64,000 nucleotides of DNA, taken from assembly GCF_002278075.1 (NCBI RefSeq), contig NZ_CP022989.1, positions 1,302,001 through 1,366,000 on the forward strand, read 5' to 3'. How positions within the stretch are numbered: the stretch's first letter is position 1; each line of letters starts with the position of its first letter. Shown here one piece after another: positions 35,464 through 44,227 of this stretch. The stretch comes from Paraburkholderia aromaticivorans. Lineage in GTDB: Bacteria; Pseudomonadota; Gammaproteobacteria; Burkholderiales; Burkholderiaceae. A model generated the notes under the pieces. It ran no database searches and was not told the DNA's origin. It worked only from the letters and a program-made list of their open reading frames with translations. The translations under genes and the position numbers were made by a program.

Positions 35464-36174
35464 GTGAATCTGCCGACCAACGCGCAAGGCGCCGAAGCGG
35501 TCCACGAGAGCGGGGACTTCGCGTCCGACCGTATCCTCGCCCGCATTGGACAACTGACGCGCACGCTGCGCGACTCGATGCGCGAGCTTGGGCTCGACAA
35601 GCATGTCGAACGTGCGGCGGAAGCCGTGCCCGATGCTCGCGACCGTCTGAAGTACATCGCGGATATGACGGAACAGGCCGCCGAGCGCGTGCTGTCCGCG
35701 ATCGACATCGCCAAGCCGCGCCAGGAGCAGTTGAAGGACGACGCGGGCAAACTCGACGCGCGTTGGGAGCAGTGGTACGCGGCGCCGATCGAGCGCGAAG
35801 AAGTGCGCGCGTTGATGGACGATACGCGAACCTTCTTGCGCGGCGTGCCCGAGGCGACGAGCGCGACCAACGCGCAGTTGATGGAGATCATGCTGGCGCA
35901 GGACTTCCAGGATTTGACGGGCCAGGTCATCAAGAAGATCACGGACGTGGTGTACCTGATCGAGCAGCAGCTGCTCGGCGTGCTGGTCGAGAACATCGCG
36001 CTCGAACGGCGCGAGCAGTTCGCGGCGAACGCGGCGGCGCTGGCGGCCGAAGTCTCGTCGACCGGCAGCCCCGAACATCTGCTGAACGGTCCGCAGATCA
36101 ATCCGGAAGGCAAGACGGACGTGGTGCAGGACCAGTCGCAAGTCGACGATCTGCTGGCAAGCCTCGGCTTCTGA
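35464..36174 (+). CDS. cheZ: CheY-P phosphatase CheZ
   Basis: A 236-residue helical protein; the catalytic helix includes MLAQDFQDLTGQVIKKI, with the Gln needed for CheY-P dephosphorylation, and the C-terminal CheY-binding peptide is SQVDDLLASLGF. The GTG start at 35464 follows GGGAG. It is the last gene of the chemotaxis operon. Confidence 0.95.
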   Translation: MNLPTNAQGAEAVHESGDFASDRILARIGQLTRTLRDSMRELGLDKHVERAAEAVPDARDRLKYIADMTEQAAERVLSAIDIAKPRQEQLKDDAGKLDARWEQWYAAPIEREEVRALMDDTRTFLRGVPEATSATNAQLMEIMLAQDFQDLTGQVIKKITDVVYLIEQQLLGVLVENIALERREQFAANAAALAAEVSSTGSPEHLLNGPQINPEGKTDVVQDQSQVDDLLASLGF

Positions 36175-36470
36175 CCTGCCGGAATCGCATTACCGTCACG
36201 GCCCTTCGCGGACGTTTTCAGCGGGGCGCCGGACGAAACGGGTACACGTAGCAAGCCACGTCCTCGTGCGTGCTTGCTGCCCCCGGACACAAACCACAGG
36301 CATACTACGGGCTCAAGCAACGGCACGGCGCGCCGGAGGAAACAGGCTCCGGCCGGTGGCACGGTGGGGAAGATCCCCGAAGTGCGACCGCAGCGGTGCC
36401 GTATGATTTGCATAAATGCAGCCGGTTCGCGCAGGTGCGAACCGAGCGGCAGCTCGGGAGGAGCTTCATC

Positions 36471-37016
36471 ATGTGGAGTCGTTTACGCCGCGCCGGGATC
36501 GTCACGGCGCTTGCTTTGCCTTGTTCGTTGATAGTCGTGCAGTCCGCTCATGCGGGACTGGGCGGCACCCCCATGACGCCTCCGTCGGACGCGTCGGTCT
36601 CTTCCCGTACCGTCCAGCCCGGCAGCGGCGCCGCCAATGCGGCGCAGGGCGTGATGCATTCCGCGTCCAGCGCGGCTTCCTCCGTTTCTGCTTCCGCCTC
36701 CTATACCGTGCGTGAAACCACGCTCGGCAGCGGCACCGTGGTTCGCGAATATCTGGCCGCGGACGGCTCCGTCTTCGGCATCGCATGGCGCGGCCCGCAA
36801 ATGCCGGATCTGAACGATCTGCTCGGCAGCTATTTCCCGCAGTATGTGGCCGGCGTGAAGGCCGCCCGGGCGGCGCGCGGCGGCGGCCGCGGCCCCGTGG
36901 CGGTCGACCAGAGCAGCCTCGTGGTGCGCTCCGGCGGCCATATGGGCGCGTTCAGCGGCCAGGCGTGGTTGCCTCCGGCGCTGCCCGCCGGCGTCAGCGG
37001 TTCCGACATCCAGTAA
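36471..37016 (+). CDS. DUF2844 family secreted protein
   Basis: A 181-residue protein with a signal peptide cleaved near AHA-GLGG, a low-complexity Ser/Ala region (about 35-70), then a conserved core SYTVRETTLGSGTVVREYLA...GIAWRGPQMPDLNDLLGSYF typical of DUF2844. GGGAGGAG lies just upstream of the ATG. It is 15 nt upstream of the DUF3443 gene and pairs with it. Function unknown; likely periplasmic or envelope-associated. The 296 nt before it (36175-36470) hold no gene. Confidence 0.85.
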   Translation: MWSRLRRAGIVTALALPCSLIVVQSAHAGLGGTPMTPPSDASVSSRTVQPGSGAANAAQGVMHSASSAASSVSASASYTVRETTLGSGTVVREYLAADGSVFGIAWRGPQMPDLNDLLGSYFPQYVAGVKAARAARGGGRGPVAVDQSSLVVRSGGHMGAFSGQAWLPPALPAGVSGSDIQ

Positions 37017-37031
37017 TAGCGAGGACGAGAC

Positions 37032-38321
37032 ATGCGAACCCAGCATATTGCTGTGAAGTTCAAGGGTTGGATGCAGGCTGTCGCGGCCCTGGCGCTGGTG
37101 TCGGCGCTCGTCGCGTGCGGCGGCGGTGGTGGCAGTTCCAACGATTCGTCGACCACGCTGAACGGCGGCTCGCTGCCCGCCAGCCCGGTCCAGCAGCCGA
37201 TCGCCGCGACCGCGGCCAATACCGTGCCGATCACGGTCGGCAAGGGCGTGAGCGGGGTCGTCAATATTCCGACGGTCAGCGTGACCGTCTGTGCGCCCGG
37301 CTCGACTTCGAATTGCCAGACTATCAGCAATATCCAGGTCGATACCGGGTCGTTCGGGTTGCGGGTAGTCGCCTCGGCCCTGAACGGCTCGCTGCTCAAT
37401 GCGTTGCCGGCCGGCACCATCGGCGGCGCGCAGCTCGCCGAATGCGCGACTTTCGCCGACGGCTTCACATGGGGCACGGTGCGCACCGCGACCATCGCGA
37501 TCGGCAGTGAAAGAACGACGGCGGCGATCCCGATGCAGATCATCGGCGACAAGGACGCCAGCACGGTGCCCACAAGCGGTTGCGGCAGCGGCTCGCCCCA
37601 AAACACGGTCAGCGATCTCGGCGCGAACGGCATTCTCGGCATCGGCAACTCGCCCACGGATTGTGGCGGGATCTGCGCGAACGCCGCCACGGCGGCGAAT
37701 TACAGCAACTACTTCGCGTGCCCGGGCGGCGCCTCCTGTACCCGCACCCCGGTCCCGCTCGCCCAACAGGTGGCCAACCCGGTCGCCTCGTTCCCGACCG
37801 ACAACAACGGCGTGATCGTGCAGATGCCGCCGGTGCCGGACACTGGCGCGCCTTCGGCCACCGGCACATTGGTGTTCGGCATCGGCACCCAGTCGAACAA
37901 TGCGCTCACCGGCGTCCAGGTCTTCACCACCGACGCCTTTGGCGACTTGAACAACAGCGTGTTTAACGGCACGACGGTGCAGGCGTTCCTCGATTCGGGC
38001 TCGAACGGCTACTTCTTTACCGATAGCTCCATTACGCTGTGCGGCAGCAACTTCTCGGGCTTTTACTGCCCGTCGTCCGCGCAGACCCGCTCGGTGACGC
38101 TGGTCGGACTGAACAATAGCCGGGCAAGCGCCAGCATCGGCATCCTGAGTGCGGCGACGCTGTTCGGCAATGGCAACAACTATGCGTTCAACGACCTGGC
38201 CGGACAGATCGGCAGCAGCAGCAGCTTCGATCTCGGTCTGCCGTTCTTCTATGGCCGTCACGTCTATTACGGCCTCGATCAGACCGCAAAGGGCGGCGAG
38301 GCGCCTTTCGTGGCCTTCTGA
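37032..38321 (+). CDS. DUF3443 family lipoprotein with pepsin-like motifs
   Basis: A 429-residue protein with a lipobox (LVAC at about 26-29) followed by a Gly/Ser linker. IQVDTGSFGLRV (Asp104), GANGILGIG (around 200) and AFLDSGSNGYFF (Asp321) correspond in order and spacing to the N-lobe DTGS, the GILGLG flap-side motif and the C-lobe DTG/DSG of bilobal aspartic proteases. Several Cys pairs suggest disulfides and export. Annotated families of this type carry the name DUF3443; protease activity is inference. Confidence 0.85.
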   Translation: MRTQHIAVKFKGWMQAVAALALVSALVACGGGGGSSNDSSTTLNGGSLPASPVQQPIAATAANTVPITVGKGVSGVVNIPTVSVTVCAPGSTSNCQTISNIQVDTGSFGLRVVASALNGSLLNALPAGTIGGAQLAECATFADGFTWGTVRTATIAIGSERTTAAIPMQIIGDKDASTVPTSGCGSGSPQNTVSDLGANGILGIGNSPTDCGGICANAATAANYSNYFACPGGASCTRTPVPLAQQVANPVASFPTDNNGVIVQMPPVPDTGAPSATGTLVFGIGTQSNNALTGVQVFTTDAFGDLNNSVFNGTTVQAFLDSGSNGYFFTDSSITLCGSNFSGFYCPSSAQTRSVTLVGLNNSRASASIGILSAATLFGNGNNYAFNDLAGQIGSSSSFDLGLPFFYGRHVYYGLDQTAKGGEAPFVAF

Positions 38322-38530
38322 TCAAGGCGCCGCACCGAAGGCTTGAAGTCCGCCCTACGCCCGCGCGAGACCGCGTGGGCGCAGGGTCAGAACGCGAACA
38401 CAAACGCGGGGCGCGGGCGGGTCGTCCCTAAGTGGCCGATCCTGGCCGCCCCACGCGAGCCCCTTGCGCCGTCGCGGCGCTGCCAGCAAGGCTGTCCGGC
38501 CGGCTGCCGACTGTTTCATCCCTCGAAATA

Positions 38531-38585
38531 CCCCCCTTTCTCCGCCCTTATCCGCCGATCGGTGCTTGCGTCGAGCGGGAATAAT
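38531..38585 (+). promoter_or_regulatory. Class II-type (FlhDC-dependent) flhB promoter
   Basis: A CCCCCCTTTC tract, TTATCC at 38548-38553 and CCGATCGG are followed by AATAAT (38580-38585), 32 nt from the TTAT. The same layout occurs before flhF and flgB. There is no sigma-70 -35 at the normal place, as expected for an activator-dependent promoter. It lies in the 313-nt gap before flhB (38322-38634), which otherwise holds nothing recognisable. Confidence 0.6.
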
Positions 38586-38634
38586 CGCTCTCACTGGAAA
38601 GAGGCGCCGTGCCTCGGCCGACTGGAGAGCTTTT

Positions 38635-39858
38635 GTGGCAGAGGATAGCGACCTCGAAAAAACCGAATCAGCTACTCCCCGGCGCCTGCAGAAGGCGCGC
38701 GAGGAAGGGCAGATCGTGCGTTCGCGGGAGCTGTCCACGTTTGCCCTGCTGGCGGCCGGGTTCTTCGGCGTGTGGGGGATGTCGGGCAGCATCGGCGAAC
38801 ATCTGCAGGGCATGCTGCGCGCGGCCTTCACGTTCGATCACGCCGGCGCATTCGAAACCCGCCGCATGATGATCGGCGCGGGCGTGGCGAGCCGCGAAGG
38901 GCTTTACGCGCTGCTGCCGATTCTCGGTTTCACCGGCGCGGCCGCCCTGTTCGCGCCGATGGCGCTCGGCGGCTGGCAGTTGTCGGCCAAAGGCCTCGAG
39001 CCGAAGTTCGACCGCCTCAATCCGATCGCCGGCCTCGGCAAGATGTTTTCGATCAACGGACCGATCCAGCTCGGCTTGTCGCTCGTCAAGACGCTGGTGG
39101 TCGGTGTGATCGGCGGCACGGCGATCTGGAATCGCCGCGAAGAGATTCTCGCGCTGGCGACCCAGCCGCTGCAGCTCGCGCTCGCCAACACCGTGCACCT
39201 GATCGCCGTGTGCTGCGGCATGACGGTGGCCGGCATGTTCGTCGTCGCCGCGCTGGATGTGCCGTATCAACTGTGGCAGTTCCACAAGAAGCTGCGCATG
39301 ACGAAGGAAGAGGTGAAGCGCGAACACCGCGAAAGCGAAGGCGATCCGCACGTCAAAGGCCGGATCCGCCAGCAGCAGCGCGCGATTGCGCGGCGCCGTA
39401 TGATGACCAACGTGCCGAAGGCCGACGTGGTGGTGACCAATCCGACGCACTTCGCCGTGGCGCTGCAATACACCGACGGCGAGATGCGCGCGCCGAAGGT
39501 GGTCGCCAAGGGCGTGAACCTCGTAGCGGCGCGGATTCGCGAGATCGCGGCCGAAAACAACGTGCCGTTGCTGGAAGCTCCGCCGCTCGCGCGGGCGCTG
39601 TATCACAACGTCGAACTGAACCGCGAGATTCCGGGCCCGCTGTATGGCGCGGTCGCCGAAGTGCTCGCGTGGGTGTATCAGTTGCGGCGCTTCAAAACCG
39701 AAGGCGGCGCCGTCCCGATGGCGCCGACCGAGCTAGACGTGCCCGCCGAACTCGACAAGGGCGGCGTATCGGACGACGAAGCCGATCAGGAAGCCGCCGA
39801 TACGCTCGACCCCGCCCTCAACCCAGATAACCAAGACGCTTCAGGAGCCTCCGCATGA
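38635..39858 (+). CDS. flhB: Flagellar type III export protein FlhB
   Basis: A 407-residue protein; four membrane helices in the first about 210 residues (FALLAAGFFGVWGM, ALLPILGFTGAAALFAPMAL, IQLGLSLVKTLVVGVIGG, AVCCGMTVAGMFVVAAL), then a cytoplasmic domain with the autocleavage motif NPTH (269-272). It switches export specificity from rod/hook to filament. GTG at 38635 follows GGAGAG. The last about 45 residues are an acidic tail. It overlaps flhA by 4 nt. Confidence 0.95.
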   Translation: MAEDSDLEKTESATPRRLQKAREEGQIVRSRELSTFALLAAGFFGVWGMSGSIGEHLQGMLRAAFTFDHAGAFETRRMMIGAGVASREGLYALLPILGFTGAAALFAPMALGGWQLSAKGLEPKFDRLNPIAGLGKMFSINGPIQLGLSLVKTLVVGVIGGTAIWNRREEILALATQPLQLALANTVHLIAVCCGMTVAGMFVVAALDVPYQLWQFHKKLRMTKEEVKREHRESEGDPHVKGRIRQQQRAIARRRMMTNVPKADVVVTNPTHFAVALQYTDGEMRAPKVVAKGVNLVAARIREIAAENNVPLLEAPPLARALYHNVELNREIPGPLYGAVAEVLAWVYQLRRFKTEGGAVPMAPTELDVPAELDKGGVSDDEADQEAADTLDPALNPDNQDASGASA

Positions 39859-41957
39859 ATGCTCGCGCCGGTTTCCTCGCTCGACGGCCGGATGCCTTGA
39901 GCGGCACCAATTTGCGCGCCCTCGCCGGGCCGGTGCTGATCTGCATGATCCTCGGCATGATGATTTTGCCGTTGCCGCCGTTCCTGCTGGATCTGCTGTT
40001 CACTTTCAACATCGCACTTTCCGTGATGGTGCTGCTCGTCAGCATGTACACGATGAAGCCGCTCGACTTCGCCGCGTTCCCGAGCGTGCTGCTGTTCTCG
40101 ACCTTGCTGCGCCTTTCGCTGAACGTGGCGTCCACGCGCGTCGTGCTGCTCGAAGGCCACACCGGTCCGGATGCGGCGGGGCAGGTGATCGAGTCGTTCG
40201 GTCACTTCCTCGTGGGCGGCAACTTCGCGGTGGGTATCGTCGTCTTCATCATCTTGATGGTCATCAACTTCATGGTGATCACCAAGGGCGCGGGGCGGAT
40301 CGCGGAAGTGTCCGCGCGCTTCACGCTCGATGCGATGCCCGGCAAGCAGATGGCGATCGACGCCGACCTGAACGCCGGCCTCATCAACGAGGAACAGGCG
40401 AGAAAGCGCCGCTCCGAGGTCTCGCAGGAAGCCGAGTTCTACGGCTCGATGGACGGCGCGAGCAAATTCGTGCGCGGCGATGCGATTGCCGGTCTGCTGA
40501 TCATGGTGATCAACATCGTGGGCGGGTTGATCGTCGGGATGGTTCAGCACGGCATGGACTTCGCGTCCGCCGGCAAGAACTACACGCTGCTGACCATTGG
40601 TGACGGCCTCGTCGCGCAGATTCCTTCGCTGGTGATTTCGACCGCAGCGGGTGTGATCGTCTCGCGGGTCGCGACCAACGAAGACATCGGCACGCAGCTC
40701 ACCGGCCAGTTGTTCACCAATCCGCGCGTGCTGGTGATCACCGGCTGCATTCTCGTGCTGATGGGCCTGATTCCGGGCATGCCGCACTTTGCGTTTCTGA
40801 TTCTCGGCGGCGGTCTGATCCAGCTTGGCCGCACCATGAAAAAGCGTGCCGAGGAACGCAAGAACACCACGGCGCTCGTCGATGTCGCGCCGGCCGCGCT
40901 GGCGCCGGTCGAAAACACCGAAGCAAGCTGGGACGACGTGACGATGATCGACACGCTCGGCCTCGAAGTCGGCTACCGCTTGATTCCGCTCGTCGACAAG
41001 AACTCGGACGGCGAACTGCTCAAGCGGATCAAGAGCATCCGCAAGAAGTTCGCGCAGGAAATCGGCTTTTTGCCACCGGTCATTCATATTCGCGACAACC
41101 TGGAATTGCGGCCGAATGGCTACCGCATCGCACTGAAGGGTGTCGAGGTCGGCGTCGGCGAAGCGTATCCGGGCCAGTGGCTGGCGATCAATCCTGGGCA
41201 GGTCTCCGCCGCGCTGCCGGGCACGCCGACGCAGGATCCCGCCTTCGGCTTGCCGGCTATCTGGATCGACACGAACCTGCGCGAACAGGCGCAGGTATAT
41301 GGCTACACCGTGGTCGATTCGAGCACCGTGGTGGCCACCCACCTGAATCACCTCGTGGTCACGCATGCGTCCGAACTGCTCGGCCGCCGGGAAGTGCAGG
41401 CACTGCTCGAGCGGATGCAGAAGGACACGCCGTCGCTGGTCGACGATCTGGTGCCCAAGTCGCTGCCGCTCACCACGCTGCAAAAGGTGCTGCAAAACCT
41501 GCTGGAAGAAGGCGTGCCGATCCGCGATATGCGCACGATTCTCGAAGCGCTCTCCGAACACACGCCGAAGATCACCGACGCGCACGATCTCACCGCCGCC
41601 GTACGCCTCGCGCTGGGCCGCGCGATCACGCAGCAGTGGTTCCCGGGCACCGGCGACATGCAGGTGATGGGCCTCGATTCGAATCTCGAACGGGTGCTCT
41701 CGCAGGCGCTCTCGACCGGTTCCAACCCGGGTCTCGAGCCGGGCCTCGCCCACACGCTACTGAACGAGACCCAGAAGGCGATGACGCGTCAGCAGAATCT
41801 CGGGCTTGCGCCGGTGCTGCTGGTGCAGCACGCATTGCGGCCGATGCTCGCGCGCTTCCTGCGCCGCAGCCTGCCGCAACTGAAGGTGCTGTCGTACGCG
41901 GAAGTCCCCGATACGCGCAATATCAAGGTGGTGAACCTGATCGGCGCGCACGGTTAA
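39855..41957 (+). CDS. flhA: Flagellar type III export protein FlhA
   Basis: A 700-residue export-gate protein: eight membrane helices in the first about 340 residues, the FHIPEP-type cytoplasmic loop (FARFTLDAMPGKQMAIDADLNAGL; FHIPEP-family SLNVASTRVVLLEG), and a C-terminal domain binding chaperone-substrate complexes. It forms the nonameric ring of the export gate. Coupled to flhB. Confidence 0.96.
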   Translation: MNARAGFLARRPDALSGTNLRALAGPVLICMILGMMILPLPPFLLDLLFTFNIALSVMVLLVSMYTMKPLDFAAFPSVLLFSTLLRLSLNVASTRVVLLEGHTGPDAAGQVIESFGHFLVGGNFAVGIVVFIILMVINFMVITKGAGRIAEVSARFTLDAMPGKQMAIDADLNAGLINEEQARKRRSEVSQEAEFYGSMDGASKFVRGDAIAGLLIMVINIVGGLIVGMVQHGMDFASAGKNYTLLTIGDGLVAQIPSLVISTAAGVIVSRVATNEDIGTQLTGQLFTNPRVLVITGCILVLMGLIPGMPHFAFLILGGGLIQLGRTMKKRAEERKNTTALVDVAPAALAPVENTEASWDDVTMIDTLGLEVGYRLIPLVDKNSDGELLKRIKSIRKKFAQEIGFLPPVIHIRDNLELRPNGYRIALKGVEVGVGEAYPGQWLAINPGQVSAALPGTPTQDPAFGLPAIWIDTNLREQAQVYGYTVVDSSTVVATHLNHLVVTHASELLGRREVQALLERMQKDTPSLVDDLVPKSLPLTTLQKVLQNLLEEGVPIRDMRTILEALSEHTPKITDAHDLTAAVRLALGRAITQQWFPGTGDMQVMGLDSNLERVLSQALSTGSNPGLEPGLAHTLLNETQKAMTRQQNLGLAPVLLVQHALRPMLARFLRRSLPQLKVLSYAEVPDTRNIKVVNLIGAHG

Positions 41958-42000
41958 AGCGGATCGTTCACCGCGACCCGCTTCTGGTCGAGGCTTTTTT

Positions 42001-42028
42001 ACCGGCGCTCGTTGAGCGCCGGTTTTCA
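42001..42028 (+). terminator. Rho-independent terminator after flhA
   Basis: A perfect 10-bp stem ACCGGCGCTC / GAGCGCCGGT with a GTT loop followed by TTTTC, 44 nt beyond the flhA stop. It marks flhBA and flhF-flhG-fliA as separate units. Confidence 0.88.
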
Positions 42029-42174
42029 TTTGGGCGTTCGATTTTTCATGCCGCATGCAGACGGCGGGGCCCATACCGCTTCCTCAACCGCACCGTCGGG
42101 CACGCCGGAAAGGCCCGCTTGCAACCGTCACGCGCGTGAGTTGCCGCACGGTTCCATCGCCCGAATTGCCCACG

Positions 42175-42223
42175 TTTAACGGTCTTTATCCATCGATCGT
42201 GACTCGACGGGTTTCGCAATAAT
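42175..42223 (+). promoter_or_regulatory. Class II-type (FlhDC-dependent) flhF promoter
   Basis: TTTAACGG (42175-42182), TTATCCATCGATCG (TTAT at 42186-42189) and AATAAT (42218-42223). TTAT to AATAAT is 32 nt, identical to the flhB promoter. The rest of the 41958-42286 gap contains only the flhA terminator. Confidence 0.6.
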
Positions 42224-42286
42224 GATCTCAATGGGAAGCGGTATGTTGCCGGTCCGTTAGTCCGTTTACCTCATCGGGGGTCCAGC

Positions 42287-44227
42287 TTGAACATTCGTAA
42301 ATTTGTCGGTGCTACCAGTCGTGATGCGCTGCGTCTCGTGCGCGAAGCGTTGGGCGCGGATGCCGTCGTGCTGTCCAATCGCACGATGGACGACGGCAGC
42401 GTCGAGATCGTCGCGCTGGCCGACAGCGACCTCGCCGCCATCACGCCGAAAGTACCGCGCGCAAGCGCCGGCGCGCCGCAGGCTGGACCGATGAATGCGA
42501 TGGCCGGACAACCCGCGCTTGCCGCGCCGCGCGCCATGCCGGCCGCATCGCCGATGCAGGCGAACCCGTACGCGAGCGGCATGCCCGATGTGTTCTCGTC
42601 GGTGTTCGGCGCAAGCCCGGAAGCCGGTGCGGAAAACTCGGGCAACGAGGCTTCCGACAGCCATTCCAGCCACGCGGACGACGACGCGAGCGACACGCCG
42701 GCCGCCGCCATGAAGCCGGCCGCGAGCGCACCGAAGGCCGCGCTGCCCGGCACGCCCAAAGCACCGCCTGAAGCACAGGTCAAGGCAGCCGCAGCGTCGC
42801 CGTCGCAACCGGTCGGCGCCGAGCGGCCGAGCGCCCGTGCCGCGGCCTCGCGTCTTACCGAAGATATCCGCGCCGATCTGCTCAAAACCGCCGCCGTGAC
42901 GCCGAGCGCCGATGCGCAAGCGCCGCGCACGATGGCCGAATCGAATCCCTGGTTGATCGACCACGCTCGCCGCATTGCCGCCGAGCAACAGCAGCAGGGC
43001 GCTTACAGCGCGCGTCCCGCCGCGATGACGCCGGCCGCGGCGATGGCCAAGGGCCTCGGCGCCGCCGTCGAACCGGGCAAGCCCGCCGCGCCGCATGCCG
43101 TCGACACGCCCGACTGGGCCCGCGAAGGCGCGCAGGCCGCCGCGCGCCGCGCCGCGCAGAAAAACGCAGCGCCGCCGGCTTCGAACGACGACGCCCGCAC
43201 GCCCGCCTCGGTTGCCGAAGCGATCAAGGCGCGCATGGAGCAGGTCGTCAACGACACCGTGATGAGCGAACTGTCGTCGATGCGCGGGATGATGGAAGAG
43301 CACTTCGCCGGCTTGCTGTGGGGCGAGCGTCAGCGCCGCAACCCGGCGCGCGCCGCGCTCACCAAGCATCTGTTCGCCGCGGGTTTTTCCGCGCAGCTTG
43401 TGCAGATGATGGTCGACAACCTGCCGGACGACATCGAGAGCATGGAAGGCGGCATGGACTGGGTTCGCTCCGTGCTCGAATCGAACTTGCCGGTGATGGA
43501 AGACGAGGACGCGCTGATGGAGCGCGGCGGCGTATTCGCGCTGATGGGCCCGACGGGCGTCGGCAAGACGACGACGACCGCCAAGCTCGCCGCGCGCTGC
43601 GTGATGCGCTTTGGCGCCAGCAAGGTCGCCTTGCTCACCACCGACAGCTACCGGATCGGCGGCCACGAACAACTGCGCATCTTCGGCAAGATTCTCGGCG
43701 TGTCGGTGCACGCGGTGAAAGACGGCGCCGATCTCCAACTCGCCCTCTCAGAACTGCGCAACAAGCACATCGTGCTGATCGACACGATCGGCATGAGCCA
43801 GCGCGACCGTCTCGTCTCCGACCAGATCGCGATGTTGTGCCACGCCGGCCAGCCGGTGCAGCGGCTGTTGCTGCTCAATGCGACGAGCCATGGCGACACG
43901 CTCAACGAGGTCGTGCAGGCCTATCAACGCGCGCCGGACCAACAGCCGCTCGCGGGCTGCATTCTGACCAAGCTCGACGAAGCCACCAACCTGGGCGGCG
44001 TGCTCGATACGGTGATCCGCTACAAGCTGCCGGTGCACTACGTGTCGACCGGTCAGAAGGTGCCGGAGAACCTGTACGTCGCGACCCGCAAATTCCTGAT
44101 CAAGAGCACCTTCTGCATACCGCGCGACAACTCGCCGTTCGTGCCGCACGACGACGACATTCCGGGATTGCTGTCCGCGTTGTCTGCACGTTCGACGGCC
44201 GAATTGCACGAGGTCCGCTTTGGATAA
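42287..44227 (+). CDS. flhF: Flagellar SRP-type GTPase FlhF
   Basis: A 646-residue SRP-GTPase: short B domain (MNIRKFVGATSRDALRLVREALGADAVVLSNR), a very long Ala/Pro-rich low-complexity region (about 60-310) and the NG domain with G1 GPTGVGKTTTTAKLAA, G3 DTIGMSQRD and G4 TKLDEA. It directs flagellum placement with FlhG. The TTG start at 42287 follows GGGGG. The stop overlaps flhG by 8 nt. Confidence 0.95.
   Translation: MNIRKFVGATSRDALRLVREALGADAVVLSNRTMDDGSVEIVALADSDLAAITPKVPRASAGAPQAGPMNAMAGQPALAAPRAMPAASPMQANPYASGMPDVFSSVFGASPEAGAENSGNEASDSHSSHADDDASDTPAAAMKPAASAPKAALPGTPKAPPEAQVKAAAASPSQPVGAERPSARAAASRLTEDIRADLLKTAAVTPSADAQAPRTMAESNPWLIDHARRIAAEQQQQGAYSARPAAMTPAAAMAKGLGAAVEPGKPAAPHAVDTPDWAREGAQAAARRAAQKNAAPPASNDDARTPASVAEAIKARMEQVVNDTVMSELSSMRGMMEEHFAGLLWGERQRRNPARAALTKHLFAAGFSAQLVQMMVDNLPDDIESMEGGMDWVRSVLESNLPVMEDEDALMERGGVFALMGPTGVGKTTTTAKLAARCVMRFGASKVALLTTDSYRIGGHEQLRIFGKILGVSVHAVKDGADLQLALSELRNKHIVLIDTIGMSQRDRLVSDQIAMLCHAGQPVQRLLLLNATSHGDTLNEVVQAYQRAPDQQPLAGCILTKLDEATNLGGVLDTVIRYKLPVHYVSTGQKVPENLYVATRKFLIKSTFCIPRDNSPFVPHDDDIPGLLSALSARSTAELHEVRFG

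Noticed and set aside
33543..36413. Long minus-strand open frame opposite cheD-cheB-cheY-cheZ
   Set aside because: Shadow of four recognisable chemotaxis genes; composition is Arg/Ser/Ala-rich with no motifs.
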